The translations under genes were made by a program, and so were the position numbers. Below are positions 23,991-32,814 of a DNA stretch of 64,000 nt, piece by piece. Source of the stretch: Microtetraspora sp. NBRC 13810 (GTDB lineage: Bacteria > Actinomycetota > Actinomycetes > Streptosporangiales > Streptosporangiaceae); assembly GCF_030268685.1 (NCBI RefSeq), contig NZ_BSRQ01000021.1, positions 1-64,000 of the forward strand, read 5' to 3'. The first letter of the stretch is position 1. Every line of letters begins with the position of its first letter. Below the pieces are notes generated by a model that did not search any database, was not told the DNA's origin, and was given only the letters and a program-made list of their open reading frames with translations.

Positions 23991-26900
23991 GGGTGCGGAG
24001 GGGCAGGTCGTGCGGTATTCCTCACCCTTCAGGTGGTGGTTCCATTCCTCTGGGGTGAGAGGCCGGTGGGCGATGGCGCAGACGGCCGCGGGCACGTCGG
24101 CGGGCAGGCCCACCTTCCAGAACCGCAGGGTCGCGTCGAAGCCACCGGAGGCCAGGGTGCGTCCGTCCGGGCTGAACGCCATCTTCAGCACGTGGCCGAT
24201 GTGGCCGAAGAGCGGATCCCCGATCTGCCGCTGGGTCTCCACGTCCCACAGCCGCACCGATCCGTCGCCGGTGGCGCTGGCCAGGGTGGTCCCGTCCGGA
24301 CTGAAGGTCATCCACAGCACGTCGTTGACGTGGCTCATCGGGGTGCCGATCGGGCGGCGGGTGGCCACGTCCCACAGCCGTGCCGTCCCGTCGACCGCCG
24401 CGCGGGCCAGGGTGCGCCCGTCCGGGCTGAACCTGACCGACCACACGGCGCCGCCGGTGTGGTCGTCGAGCGGGACGCCGACCGGGCGGCGGGCCGTCAT
24501 GTTCCACAGCCGCGTCGTCCCGTCGGCGGCGCCGCTGGCCAGGGTGCGCCCGTCCGGGCTGAACGCCACCGCCTGCACGCCGCGGGTGTGGTCGTCGAGC
24601 GGGGCGCCGATCTGCCGCCGCGTGGCCACGTCCCACAGCCGGATGGTCCCGTCGTCGGAGCCGCTGACCAGGGTCCGCCCGTCGGGACCGAACTCCACCG
24701 AGAGCACGTTGTGCGTGTGCCCGGCGAGCGGGACGCCCACCTGCCGGCGCGTGCGCACATCCCACAGCCGCACCTTGTCGTCGAATCCGCCGCTGGCCAG
24801 GGTGCGCCCGTCCGGGCTGAACGCCACCGTCATCACCAGGTCGCCGTGGCCGGTGAGCGGGGTGCCGATCGGCCGGCGGCCGGCCGCGTCCCACAGCCGT
24901 ATCGTCCCGTCGGCGGAGGAAGTGGCCAGGGTGCGCCCGTCGGGACTGTAGGCGACGGCCCACACGGCGCGGGTGTGCTCGGTGAGCGGAGGACCGGAGG
25001 GGCGCCCGACCGTGACGTCCCACAGCCGCGCGGTGTCGTCGCGGGAGGCGCTGGCCAGGGTGCGCCCGTCGGGGCTGAACCGCACCGAGAGCACCGCGTC
25101 GGTGTGGGCCTCGATCGGGAGGCCCTGCAGGCTGCGGCTCGCCGTGTCCCACAGCCGTATCTTCCCCTCGCCCGCTGAGCTGGCCATCAGGCGGCCGTCC
25201 GGGCTGAAGGTCACCGAATGGACGGTGTGGGTGTGGCCGGTGAACTCCGCCAGCGCCTCACGGGCGGCGACGTCCCACAGCAGCACCGTCCTGTCGCTGG
25301 ACCCGCTGGCGAGGGTGTGCCCGTCCGGGCTGAACGCCACCGACCACACGCCCTTTGCGTGACGGGCGAGTGTGCCGGTCTGCCTGCGGGTGGCCACGTC
25401 CCACAGCCGTACCTTGCGGTCGAAACCGCCGCTGGCCAGGGTGCGCCCGTCCGGGCTGAACGCCACGGACGAGACGGTGTCGCGGTGGCCGCTGAGCGTG
25501 GCGAGCGGGCGGCGGGTCGCCACGTCCCACAACCGCACCGTGTCGTCGTCGCCCCCGCTGGCGAGCGTGCGCCCGTCGGGGTCGAAGGCCACCGTCAGCA
25601 CGTTGCCGCCGTGGCCGGTGAGCGTGGCGAGCGGGCGGCGGGCGGCCACGTCCCACAGCCGGACCGTGCCGTCGTCACCCGCGCTGGCGAGCGTGCGCCC
25701 GTCGGGGCTGAACGCCACCGACCACACGGCGTCGGTGTGGCCGGCGAGCGTGGCGAGCGGGCGGCGGGTCGCCACGTCCCACAGCCGCACCATGTCGTCG
25801 TTCCCGCCCGCGGCCAGGGTGCGCCCGTCGGGGCTGAACGCGACGGAGAGCAGGTTGTCCGTGCCGGTGAGAATGGCGCGGCCGGGTCTGCCCAGCACGC
25901 CGGCCATGCTGACGCGGGCCTCTTCGGTCCGGGCGACGCGCGCGGCGGCGGTGGCCAGCCGCGCCGAGGTGGCGGGGTCGCGGGCCAGCCTCTCGCTCTG
26001 CGCGGACAGGTCGCGGGACAGCGCGAGCGCGCGCTGGTGGTCGTTCTCCCGGCCGGACAGGACAGCCAGGGTGGCGGCGGTCAGGGCCACGACGAGCAGG
26101 AAGGTCAGGGCGGTGAACGCGCCCTGCCACCGGCGGCGGGTGCGTACGGCGGCGCGCTCGCCGGCGTGCAGGAAGTCGTCGGCGTACGCGGGGAGGGCGG
26201 GATGGTGGCCGGGGTCGGCCTGCCAGTGCGATCGGGCGCGGCGGGCCGCTTCCAGGCGTGCTCCCCGGTACAGGAACGAGGGGTCACGGTCCTTCCGGTC
26301 CCATTCCCGGGCGTCCGTGACGAGTTCGGTGTAGACCGCCCGCTCGGCCTGGTCCTCGGCGAGCCAGCCGGTCAGCCGTGGCCAGGTGGTGAGCAGCACG
26401 TCGTGGGCCATCTCGACGGCCCCGCCCTGGTGGCCGGTCACCATCAGCCGGGAGGCGGTGAACGCCTTCATGACCCGTTCCACCGCGTCCCGGGCCGCCG
26501 ATCCGCATGCCTGGAGGAGTTCGTCGTGCGGGACGCGCCGTCGTATCACCCGTCCGTCCGGGCCGGTGGCGGTCAGCAGGAGCAGGACCCGCCGGGCCAC
26601 CTGCCGGTCCTCGTCGTCCAGGCCGGTGTAGGCGTCCTCGGCGGTGGCCCGTACGGCGAAGGCGACCCCGCCGGTGCGGTCGTAGCCGTGCCGGGTCAGG
26701 CGGTCGTCCTCCCGGTTGTCCCAGGTGCGCGTCATGGCCAGCGACAGCAGCGGCAGCAGCCCCGTGCCAGGGGCGTCGCGCGTGTGGCCGGTCAGCTCCC
26801 GCACGACCTGCTCGGCCAGCCCGTCCTCCACGTGCAGGCCCGCCGCGGCGGCCGGGCCGGTGATGGCCCGGGTCAGCTCGTCGCCGCTCATCGGCCCGAG

Positions 26901-28304
26901 CACGAACACCCGCTCCTCCAGCGCGCGGGCGAGTTCGAGGTGGGTGGCGCACCGGTCGACGAAGTCACCCCGCACCACCACGACCACGACTCCCGCCGGT
27001 TCGCCCTCCGAGCGGGCGGGCAGGGTGGCGATCGCGTGCAACGCGGCCAGGAACCGCTCCCGGTCCCGTCCTGACCGGTCGCCTTCCGGCACCTGGGTGA
27101 ACACCTCTTCCAACTGGTCGACCACCACGACCAGCCGTCGCGGGCCCGCCAGGAGTGTCCCGCCCTGCTCGCCCCGCCGTACGGCGTCGGCCACCAGCAC
27201 CTGCCCGGCCCTCCCGGCGGCCCGGGCGGGATCCTGCCGCAGCTCCTCCAACACCGCGTCCGGGTCGGCTCCGCAGCGGACCGCGAGTTGCGTCGCCAGT
27301 TCCCGCAACGGCCGCGCGGTCGGTGTGAGGACGAGCTGCGGCCACTGGGACGCCGACGGCAGGCCCGCCACCAGCCCGCGGGCGAGACCCGGCAGCAGCC
27401 CGGCCTGCACCAGCGAGGACTTCCCCGCGCCCGAGGCGCCCGTCACCACCACCAGTCCCGGGTCCTCGACCCGCGCCGCGACCATCGCCGCCAGCCGTAC
27501 CGTGGCCTGACCCCGCCCGTGGAAGACCTCCGCCTGCGCCGCGCCGAACGGCACCAGACCCTGGTACGGGCATCCGCCCGCCCACACCGCGGCCTCGGGT
27601 TTCCGCCCGGTCACGGCCGGAAGACGCCGATGCAGGAGAGCCACCTGCTCGTGCAACGCCGCCAGCATCATCAGCTGCTGCTCGGTCCGGCGGCGATCAT
27701 GACGATGCTCGGCGTCCTGACGGTGCAACGCCCCCTGGATCCGCACCGCCGCGCTCTCCAACTGCCCCAGCAGCGGCGCGAACCCGGCCATCTGCCCGCC
27801 CAGCTCGGCGAAACCCTCGACGAGTTCGGCCAGCAGCCGCTCGTCGCCACGCCGAACGGCCTCGGCGAGCACCGCCTGCGCGGCCCCCACCTCCTCCAGC
27901 ACCCCGGCCAGCGTCCCGGCGAGCGCCGGTCCGCCCTCGCCCCGCAGGGCCTCCTCCAGCCGGGCCGCGAGCTCCGGTTCCACCTGTGCCGCCGTCGGCG
28001 GCTCCCCGTGGCCGCGCTCGCGTGCCGCCGCCAGGGCCTTGCTCACCACCTCGGTCAGCAGGTTCGCGCCCACCGAGCCCGCCACGCCCGCGCCCGCCAG
28101 CACGAGGGGCAACTCCAGCCCGGCCACCGCCAGCGGCGCGAGCGCTCCCGCGCACAACCCCACCAGCAGCACCCGAGGCGTCGCCTGTCCGGTCCGGCGC
28201 GCCAGCCCCGTCACCCAGACCCGCGCCCCGCGCCGCGCCTGGTCCCGGGCCCGGCCGGAGCCGCCCGGCCCTTCGCCCGGCTCCTGGACGTCGTCGTTCC
28301 GCAT
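23976..28304 (-). CDS. membrane-anchored nSTAND ATPase with 14 WD40 repeats
   Basis: A 1442-residue signalling-type NTPase. Residues about 45-80 form one or two hydrophobic helices, and 85-230 are charged coiled-coil-like helices. CPYQGLVPFGAAQAEVFHGR near 243 opens the novel-STAND module; the P-loop is TGASGAGKSSLV near 287 and the Walker B strand RLVVVVDQLEEVF near 390. A single transmembrane helix (FLLVVALTAATLAVL) lies near 735. From about 812 to 1397 come 14 WD40 repeats of about 42 residues, most reading VAFSPDGRTLASGG then VRLWDVATRR, enough for two seven-blade propellers. STAND proteins act as ligand-triggered switches in conflict or developmental control; the trigger is unknown. Confidence 0.9.
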   Translation of the reverse strand: MRNDDVQEPGEGPGGSGRARDQARRGARVWVTGLARRTGQATPRVLLVGLCAGALAPLAVAGLELPLVLAGAGVAGSVGANLLTEVVSKALAAARERGHGEPPTAAQVEPELAARLEEALRGEGGPALAGTLAGVLEEVGAAQAVLAEAVRRGDERLLAELVEGFAELGGQMAGFAPLLGQLESAAVRIQGALHRQDAEHRHDRRRTEQQLMMLAALHEQVALLHRRLPAVTGRKPEAAVWAGGCPYQGLVPFGAAQAEVFHGRGQATVRLAAMVAARVEDPGLVVVTGASGAGKSSLVQAGLLPGLARGLVAGLPSASQWPQLVLTPTARPLRELATQLAVRCGADPDAVLEELRQDPARAAGRAGQVLVADAVRRGEQGGTLLAGPRRLVVVVDQLEEVFTQVPEGDRSGRDRERFLAALHAIATLPARSEGEPAGVVVVVVRGDFVDRCATHLELARALEERVFVLGPMSGDELTRAITGPAAAAGLHVEDGLAEQVVRELTGHTRDAPGTGLLPLLSLAMTRTWDNREDDRLTRHGYDRTGGVAFAVRATAEDAYTGLDDEDRQVARRVLLLLTATGPDGRVIRRRVPHDELLQACGSAARDAVERVMKAFTASRLMVTGHQGGAVEMAHDVLLTTWPRLTGWLAEDQAERAVYTELVTDAREWDRKDRDPSFLYRGARLEAARRARSHWQADPGHHPALPAYADDFLHAGERAAVRTRRRWQGAFTALTFLLVVALTAATLAVLSGRENDHQRALALSRDLSAQSERLARDPATSARLATAAARVARTEEARVSMAGVLGRPGRAILTGTDNLLSVAFSPDGRTLAAGGNDDMVRLWDVATRRPLATLAGHTDAVWSVAFSPDGRTLASAGDDGTVRLWDVAARRPLATLTGHGGNVLTVAFDPDGRTLASGGDDDTVRLWDVATRRPLATLSGHRDTVSSVAFSPDGRTLASGGFDRKVRLWDVATRRQTGTLARHAKGVWSVAFSPDGHTLASGSSDRTVLLWDVAAREALAEFTGHTHTVHSVTFSPDGRLMASSAGEGKIRLWDTASRSLQGLPIEAHTDAVLSVRFSPDGRTLASASRDDTARLWDVTVGRPSGPPLTEHTRAVWAVAYSPDGRTLATSSADGTIRLWDAAGRRPIGTPLTGHGDLVMTVAFSPDGRTLASGGFDDKVRLWDVRTRRQVGVPLAGHTHNVLSVEFGPDGRTLVSGSDDGTIRLWDVATRRQIGAPLDDHTRGVQAVAFSPDGRTLASGAADGTTRLWNMTARRPVGVPLDDHTGGAVWSVRFSPDGRTLARAAVDGTARLWDVATRRPIGTPMSHVNDVLWMTFSPDGTTLASATGDGSVRLWDVETQRQIGDPLFGHIGHVLKMAFSPDGRTLASGGFDATLRFWKVGLPADVPAAVCAIAHRPLTPEEWNHHLKGEEYRTTCPSAPSPKP
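24112..25871. repeat. tandem array of 14 units of about 126 bp (WD40 coding)
   Basis: DNA repeats with a period near 126 bp, each holding GCCAGGGTGCGCCCGTC-like and CACGTCCCACAGCCG-like cores (plus-strand sense). The similarity between units is high enough to allow slippage or recombination, so copy number may vary between strains and in assemblies. It is protein-coding, not CRISPR. Confidence 0.85.
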
Positions 28305-28441
28305 GCCCGTCCCCGCCGCCCGGTTGACTCTCGTTTCCGACCACGAGGCGATGCCTCAGTGAACCAAGGGTTATCGCATCAACCTCACCCAGTGCCACCG
28401 GAACGCATGTATGAGTAATCACCGGAGGCCGGTCGTCCTGG

Positions 28442-29521
28442 TCAGGAGAAGGCGCCGCCGGGACGCCCCCTGCGGCGGCAGACCTTGCCGAAGAGGCGTC
28501 CTGCGGCGTGGATGACGGGCCGGCGGAACGTCGGGGTGGCGTTGGCGAGGACGGCCACGCCGGCCTCGGCGTCGGGGCTGAAGCCGACGAACGCGGTGAA
28601 CCCGCCGGTGCCTCCGCTGTGCCAGGCCAGGGTGTGACCGCGCAGGTCCCGGATGTTCCATCCCAGCCCCACGCTGTTCGAGCCGCGCGGGCAGGCGCGC
28701 CGTGGCCGCTGTGTGGCCGTGATCGCCACGGCGAGAGGGGCGGGGGTGGCGTCGGGCCGCACCTGGGCCCGCAGGTAGCGGAGCATGTCGGCGCCGGTGG
28801 AGTACAGGGCGCCGGCCGGGGCCATGACGTCGAAGTGCCAGTGGGGTACGGGGCGACCGCGGCGGTGCCCGTGGGCGGCGTCACGGGCGAGGACGTCGTC
28901 GGTGGGGATGGAGGTGTCCCGCATGCCCAGCGGGGTCAGGATCCGTTCGGCGAGCAGGTCGGCGTAGGGCTTGCGGGCGGCGCGGGAGAGCAGGTGGCCG
29001 AGCAGCCCGATGCCGAAGGTGGAGTAGCTCACCGGCGGCGGCGTACGGTGCGGGCGCAGGCGGGCGGTGGCCCGTCCCAGGTCCTCCGCGTCGTAGCGGG
29101 CGTAGGGGTCCCGCCGGTCGCGCAGCGCCCGGCGGTGGAACCCGGGAGGGAGCCTGGGAAGTCCGGCGCCGTGCGTGGCGAGGTGGGCGAGCGTGATCGG
29201 CGGCCCGTGGCGGGACACCGCCTCGGGCGGCAGATGGGCCTGGATCGGGTCGTCGTAGCTCACCTCGCCGCGGACGGCCATCTCGGCGAGCAGCAACGTG
29301 GTGAAGGTCTTGGTGATCGAGCCCAGGGCGAACCGGGTGCCCGGCCCCACCGCCGCCGGCTGGGGATGTCCGGCCCGGGGACGGGTGCGGTGGCCGGCGG
29401 TGACGACGACCTCCCCGGCCTCGCGCAGGGCGACCCCCGCCGCCGCGGGCGTGTGCCGCTCGGCGACCAGGGACTCCACGGCCCCGGTGAGCAGGGTGGT
29501 GATCGTGGCGGAGTCGCTCAC
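28442..29521 (-). CDS. serine hydrolase (class C beta-lactamase/PBP-like family)
   Basis: A 359-residue beta-lactamase-fold protein without a signal peptide. The nucleophile motif is GSITKTFTT (SxxK) near residue 67; YSTFGIGLLG near 160 is the YxN-equivalent, and HSGGTGGFTAFVG near 305 replaces the KTG motif. Members are D-aminopeptidases, esterases or cyclases rather than resistance enzymes. It starts at GTG 29521, overlapping the upstream stop (GTGA), and is therefore the last gene of the 31543-to-28442 operon. A longer upstream frame exists but belongs to another gene's antisense region. Confidence 0.88.
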   Translation of the reverse strand: MSDSATITTLLTGAVESLVAERHTPAAAGVALREAGEVVVTAGHRTRPRAGHPQPAAVGPGTRFALGSITKTFTTLLLAEMAVRGEVSYDDPIQAHLPPEAVSRHGPPITLAHLATHGAGLPRLPPGFHRRALRDRRDPYARYDAEDLGRATARLRPHRTPPPVSYSTFGIGLLGHLLSRAARKPYADLLAERILTPLGMRDTSIPTDDVLARDAAHGHRRGRPVPHWHFDVMAPAGALYSTGADMLRYLRAQVRPDATPAPLAVAITATQRPRRACPRGSNSVGLGWNIRDLRGHTLAWHSGGTGGFTAFVGFSPDAEAGVAVLANATPTFRRPVIHAAGRLFGKVCRRRGRPGGAFS

Positions 29522-30483
29522 CCGGCGCCTCCCGCGGACGCGGCCGGGACGGTGAGGGCGCGCGAGACGGCCAGGGTGCCGGCGACGGCGGCGACGACGG
29601 TGGGATGGTGGTGGTTCAGCCAGGCGGCCCGGGAATCCGCGGGGGGCACCGTCAGGCCGTTGGGGACCATGCCGTCGGCGTGCTGGGCCTCGGCGACCCG
29701 CTCCCACACGGACGGGAAGAAGAGGGGGCGCTGCAGACACGTCCCGACGATCAGGAACTCCAGCAGCAGATCCCAGAACCGCGTCTCGCAGAACACCTCG
29801 GTCCACACCGGCAACCACAGGTGAAGGTAGTCCTGGAGCCGGTCGGGCAGCCCTTCGGGACGGCTGCCCCAGTCGGTCAGGTGGAACACGGTGTGCGTGA
29901 CGCCGTAGGCGTTGTTCGCGTCCAGCATCCAGGGCTCCGGGGTGCCGCCGAGCCAGGTCTGCGCGATCAGGGCGTCGACGTCGTCGTGCACGGGCACGCC
30001 GATCCTGGTGGCGGCGGCGACCACGGCCAGCCGGCGGTTGGGCACGTGCTCGATCACCCGGGACGCGCGCAGGCCGAGCAGGTGCCCGGCCAGCCGGTCC
30101 AGGCGCTCGTGGCGGTAGCCGGCGGCGGCGAACAGCGAGTAGATCTCGATCGGGTGGGTGGCCGCCGGGGTGTGGGCCTGCAACCGGTACAGCAGGTCGC
30201 CCTCGTCGAACTCCCGCCAGGCGAAGTCGAGCAGTCCCTGGGCGGTCTGCGCGCACCTGGGGCCGGCCACCGCCTCCCGGCGTACCAGCCCGGCCGCGAG
30301 GGCGAGTTCGGCCAGCGACTTCAGCCCGTCGCCGCCGATCCGTTCGTCGGGCACGTCGCGGGCGAGGGTGAAACCGGTGCGCATGCTTCCCAGCCAGGCC
30401 ACCGCCCTGTCGCCGACCTGCTGAGCCAGGCGGATCGCGACGGCGTCCATGGTGTCCCGCGTCCCCGTTCCCATGTTCCGCAT
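29518..30483 (-). CDS. uncharacterised helical protein (DUF6895-like)
   Basis: A 321-residue soluble protein rich in Trp and His, with no cofactor motif I recognise. Distinct blocks are WLGSMRTGFTLARDVPDERI, THPIEIYSLFAAAGYRHERL, YGVTHTVFHLTDWGSRP and LLEFLIVGTCLQRPLFFPSV. The repeated helical pattern suggests an alpha/alpha-toroid. It resembles the actinobacterial family DUF6895, though I could not check this. It is third in an operon with an 81-residue ORF, a 238-residue unknown and, by GTGA overlap, a serine hydrolase. Conserved His/Asp/Trp in the THTVFHLTDWG block could be an active site. Confidence 0.7.
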   Translation of the reverse strand: MRNMGTGTRDTMDAVAIRLAQQVGDRAVAWLGSMRTGFTLARDVPDERIGGDGLKSLAELALAAGLVRREAVAGPRCAQTAQGLLDFAWREFDEGDLLYRLQAHTPAATHPIEIYSLFAAAGYRHERLDRLAGHLLGLRASRVIEHVPNRRLAVVAAATRIGVPVHDDVDALIAQTWLGGTPEPWMLDANNAYGVTHTVFHLTDWGSRPEGLPDRLQDYLHLWLPVWTEVFCETRFWDLLLEFLIVGTCLQRPLFFPSVWERVAEAQHADGMVPNGLTVPPADSRAAWLNHHHPTVVAAVAGTLAVSRALTVPAASAGGAG

Positions 30484-30569
30484 GTCCTCTCTCTACCGTC
30501 GTGTCCTGATCGGTGTGCCGTCCCGGGTGGCCGGCGCCGGTCGCGCCGGGACGGGTCTGAGCGGCGAGG

Positions 30570-31286
30570 TCAGGCCGGCGGGCGGGTCATCGTGCGCCGG
30601 GCGATGGTGGTCTCCAGCAGCACCCGGGCGTCGTCCGCGCCGACGATCTCCAGGTGTTCCAGCGCCGGCGCCAGCAGCGGCGGGCGGGCCGTGACGGCGT
30701 CGAAGGTGAGCCACCGCGCCAGCCGGGCCGCGCTGAGCGCGTCCCTGCGCAGCAGCGCGCGCACCAGGCCCCGGGTGAGGTCGAGGCGGCGGCGGGCCAG
30801 TTCCTCCCGTACGGTCGCGTCCGTGAAGGGCGGTGCCGCGCAGGCCAGCCGTACCAGGTCGACGGCCAGTGGCACCCACTCCGGAGCCGGCGGCTGCCGG
30901 GCCGGTCGGACGGGGGTCAGGCCCTCCCAGCCGGAGGCGTCCACGCCGAGTGCCGCCAGCGCGCGTACCAGCGCCGCCTCGCGGACCCGCCACAGGGCGG
31001 TCTCGCGCGGTTGGTCCTGCGGTGCGGGGTACACCCGCACCGCAGCCTCGATCAGTGCCGCGTCCTCACCTGGCAGGGGGAGCCCTTTCAGGACGAACGG
31101 GGTGAGCACGTCCGCGCCCAGCACCCGCACGGCGGCCAGCCCCGCGGACCGGTCACCCGAGTCCGCGAGGAACCGGCCCAGCCGGAAACCGTCGCCTTCT
31201 TCCAGCAGTGCCCGGGTCAACGCGCCCGCCAGCAGATGGACGGCGGGACCGACCGTGCCCGGTGTCGGCGCAGACGTGATCGGCAT
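30570..31286 (-). CDS. uncharacterised helical protein of the 81-aa ORF operon
   Basis: A 238-residue, Leu/Ala/Arg-rich protein predicted to be almost wholly helical, with no signal, membrane span or catalytic motif. Its start lies 11 bp after the stop of the 81-residue ORF, and the DUF6895-like gene follows 86 bp downstream. Segments such as VREAALVRALAALGVDASGW and ATVREELARRRLDLTRGLVR resemble helical-repeat scaffolds. I do not recognise the family. Its position suggests it acts with the small ORF or with the helical protein downstream. Confidence 0.65.
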   Translation of the reverse strand: MPITSAPTPGTVGPAVHLLAGALTRALLEEGDGFRLGRFLADSGDRSAGLAAVRVLGADVLTPFVLKGLPLPGEDAALIEAAVRVYPAPQDQPRETALWRVREAALVRALAALGVDASGWEGLTPVRPARQPPAPEWVPLAVDLVRLACAAPPFTDATVREELARRRLDLTRGLVRALLRRDALSAARLARWLTFDAVTARPPLLAPALEHLEIVGADDARVLLETTIARRTMTRPPA

Positions 31287-31297
31287 CGGTGACGGCC

Positions 31298-31543
31298 TCA
31301 GAACAGCGCCGCGCAGGCCAGATTCTGCACCACGCCGCCGAAGGCGTCCTCGACCGGCTCATCCCGGTCCGGGTCGGCCGACAGCAGCGTGGCGAGCAAC
31401 AGCAGCACCAGCGCCGCTCCGCGCTCCGAACCCGGCCCGTGGCTGCTCGGCGCCTCCCCCTCGGTGAGAAGCGCCTGGACCTCGATCCGCTCCTGAGCCG
31501 TCGGCACCACGTGGGCGAACGCCGGCACATCTCGCACGGACAT
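31298..31543 (-). CDS. 81-residue ORF heading an uncharacterised operon
   Basis: Small acidic protein beginning MSVRDVPAFAHVVPTAQERI, with a hydrophobic helix in the middle (GAALVLLLLATLLSADP) and a C-terminus of AFGGVVQNLACAALF containing its only Cys. AGGAGGGAAAAC before the ATG is the strongest ribosome-binding site in this part of the window, so it is probably highly translated. It could be a small membrane or partner protein, or a peptide precursor processed by the operon; there is no double-Gly leader or known core to prove the latter. Confidence 0.65.
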   Translation of the reverse strand: MSVRDVPAFAHVVPTAQERIEVQALLTEGEAPSSHGPGSERGAALVLLLLATLLSADPDRDEPVEDAFGGVVQNLACAALF

Positions 31544-31570
31544 GTGTTTTCCCTCCTACCTCGAGAATTT

Positions 31571-31599
31571 CCCTTGACCATTCAACAATCCCCTTGACC
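31571..31599 (-). promoter_or_regulatory. direct repeats upstream of the 81-aa ORF operon
   Basis: The 9-mer CCCTTGACC (GGTCAAGGG on the coding strand) occurs at 31571 and 31591, exactly 20 bp apart, in an AT-richer region 28-56 bp upstream of the start codon. Spacing of about two helical turns suits a tandem-binding activator or repressor. Its regulator is not evident nearby. Confidence 0.5.
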
Positions 31600-31827
31600 T
31601 GCGAAGACGTAACCTTTTCCCGGCAAGGAGTAACGGAAGAGGAAGGAATAAGGAAGCGCTCACGTTCTGCATGTCGTGTTTTTTATTCACATGTCGGGGC
31701 GGTCATGCCGGATGACGCCACCGCGCAACCAGGCTGCGGGCCACCGGCATGCCCATCAAGGCCGGCCGCCCGGCGGGTGCCCGCTGAGCGATCCCTCAGG
31801 GTGGCCGCCGGACGGAGCGGGCCGCGG

Positions 31828-32688
31828 TCAGTTCGCGAGGAATCCGGCGAGGGAGGCGGTGAGGTCCTCCGGAGCCTCCTCGGCCATGTGGTGGCCGGAG
31901 TCGATCCCGTGGCCGCGTACGTCCCCGGCCCACTGCCGCCAGATCCTCAGCGGGTCGCCATACAGGTCTTCGAGGTCGTCCCGCAGCGACCACAGCACCA
32001 GGGCGGGGCAGGACACCCGCACCCCGGCGGCGCGGTCGGCCTCCTCGTGACGCGCGTCGATCGTGAGTCCGGCCCGGTAGTCCTCCAGCATGGCCCGTAC
32101 CACGCCGGGGTTCCTGGTGGCCTGCCGCCATTCGTCGTAGTTCTCCTGGCCCATGGTCCGCGGGTCGCCCCGGTACCAGGCGTCCGGGTCCGCGTTGATG
32201 ACGCGTTCGGGAACGTCCGGCTGGGCGAAGAAGAACCAGTGCCACCACTGCGTCGCGAACCGCGCGTTGACGCGCGACAGGTGCTCGCTGATGGGCAGGC
32301 AGTCCAGGAACGCGGCCCGTGACACCGCACCGGGATGATCAAGGGTGAGCCGCAGGGCGACGGCGCCACCGCGGTCGTGACCGGCGACCGCGTACCGCGT
32401 GTGTCCGAGCGAACGCATCAGCGCCGCCAGGTCCTTCGCGACGGCCCGCTTGGCGTGGGCGGCATGGTCCGCGGTGGGCGCCGGTCCACGTGACCGGCCG
32501 TACCCTCGCAGGTCGGGACACACGACGGTGAACCTCCGCCCGGCGAGCAGAGGGGCGACGCGATGCCAGGTCGCCGAGGTTCTGGGATGTCCGTGGAGCA
32601 GCAGTACGGGCGGGCCGTCCCCGCCGTGGCGGACGAAGACGGACGCCTCTTCGACATCGATGAACTCGGCTTTGAAGTCGTCGAACAT
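31828..32688 (-). CDS. alpha/beta hydrolase, haloacetate-dehalogenase-like
   Basis: A 286-residue alpha/beta hydrolase close to the fluoroacetate dehalogenase/epoxide hydrolase branch. HGHPRTSATWH is the oxyanion region; the nucleophile elbow is AGHDRGGAVALRLTL with Asp, as in dehalogenases; QWWHWFFFAQPDVPERVI is the cap-domain signature with Trp; the final His is in DSGHHMAEEAPEDL. The ATG at 32688 matches the family start; the same frame extends upstream to 32769. The MerR gene upstream reads the same way and may regulate it. Dehalogenation of haloacids is plausible but not certain. Confidence 0.85.
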   Translation of the reverse strand: MFDDFKAEFIDVEEASVFVRHGGDGPPVLLLHGHPRTSATWHRVAPLLAGRRFTVVCPDLRGYGRSRGPAPTADHAAHAKRAVAKDLAALMRSLGHTRYAVAGHDRGGAVALRLTLDHPGAVSRAAFLDCLPISEHLSRVNARFATQWWHWFFFAQPDVPERVINADPDAWYRGDPRTMGQENYDEWRQATRNPGVVRAMLEDYRAGLTIDARHEEADRAAGVRVSCPALVLWSLRDDLEDLYGDPLRIWRQWAGDVRGHGIDSGHHMAEEAPEDLTASLAGFLAN

Positions 32689-32814
32689 CACCGCCGTATT
32701 CCCCGTGCGCCGGCTTTGATGTGAGACCTGGAGCATCCCCTCCGGGGCTGCCGTCGTCTTCGCTGACACGGGCCTGCCCCGCCGGCCGCGAACCGGCGCC
32801 CGGCGCGGCGGGTC

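Noticed and set aside
24112-25871. Tandem repeats considered as a CRISPR array
   Set aside because: The period is about 126 bp, units are continuous and in frame, and they translate to WD40 repeats; there are no unique spacers.
29522-30256. Extension of the serine hydrolase frame to 30256
   Set aside because: It overlaps the DUF6895-like gene on the same strand in another frame and is Arg/Pro-rich; the GTG at 29521 with GTGA overlap is the natural start.
31298-31543. Definite RiPP precursor call for the 81-residue ORF
   Set aside because: There is no recognised leader cleavage motif, Ser/Thr/Cys-rich core or known modifying enzyme, so it is reported only as a possibility.
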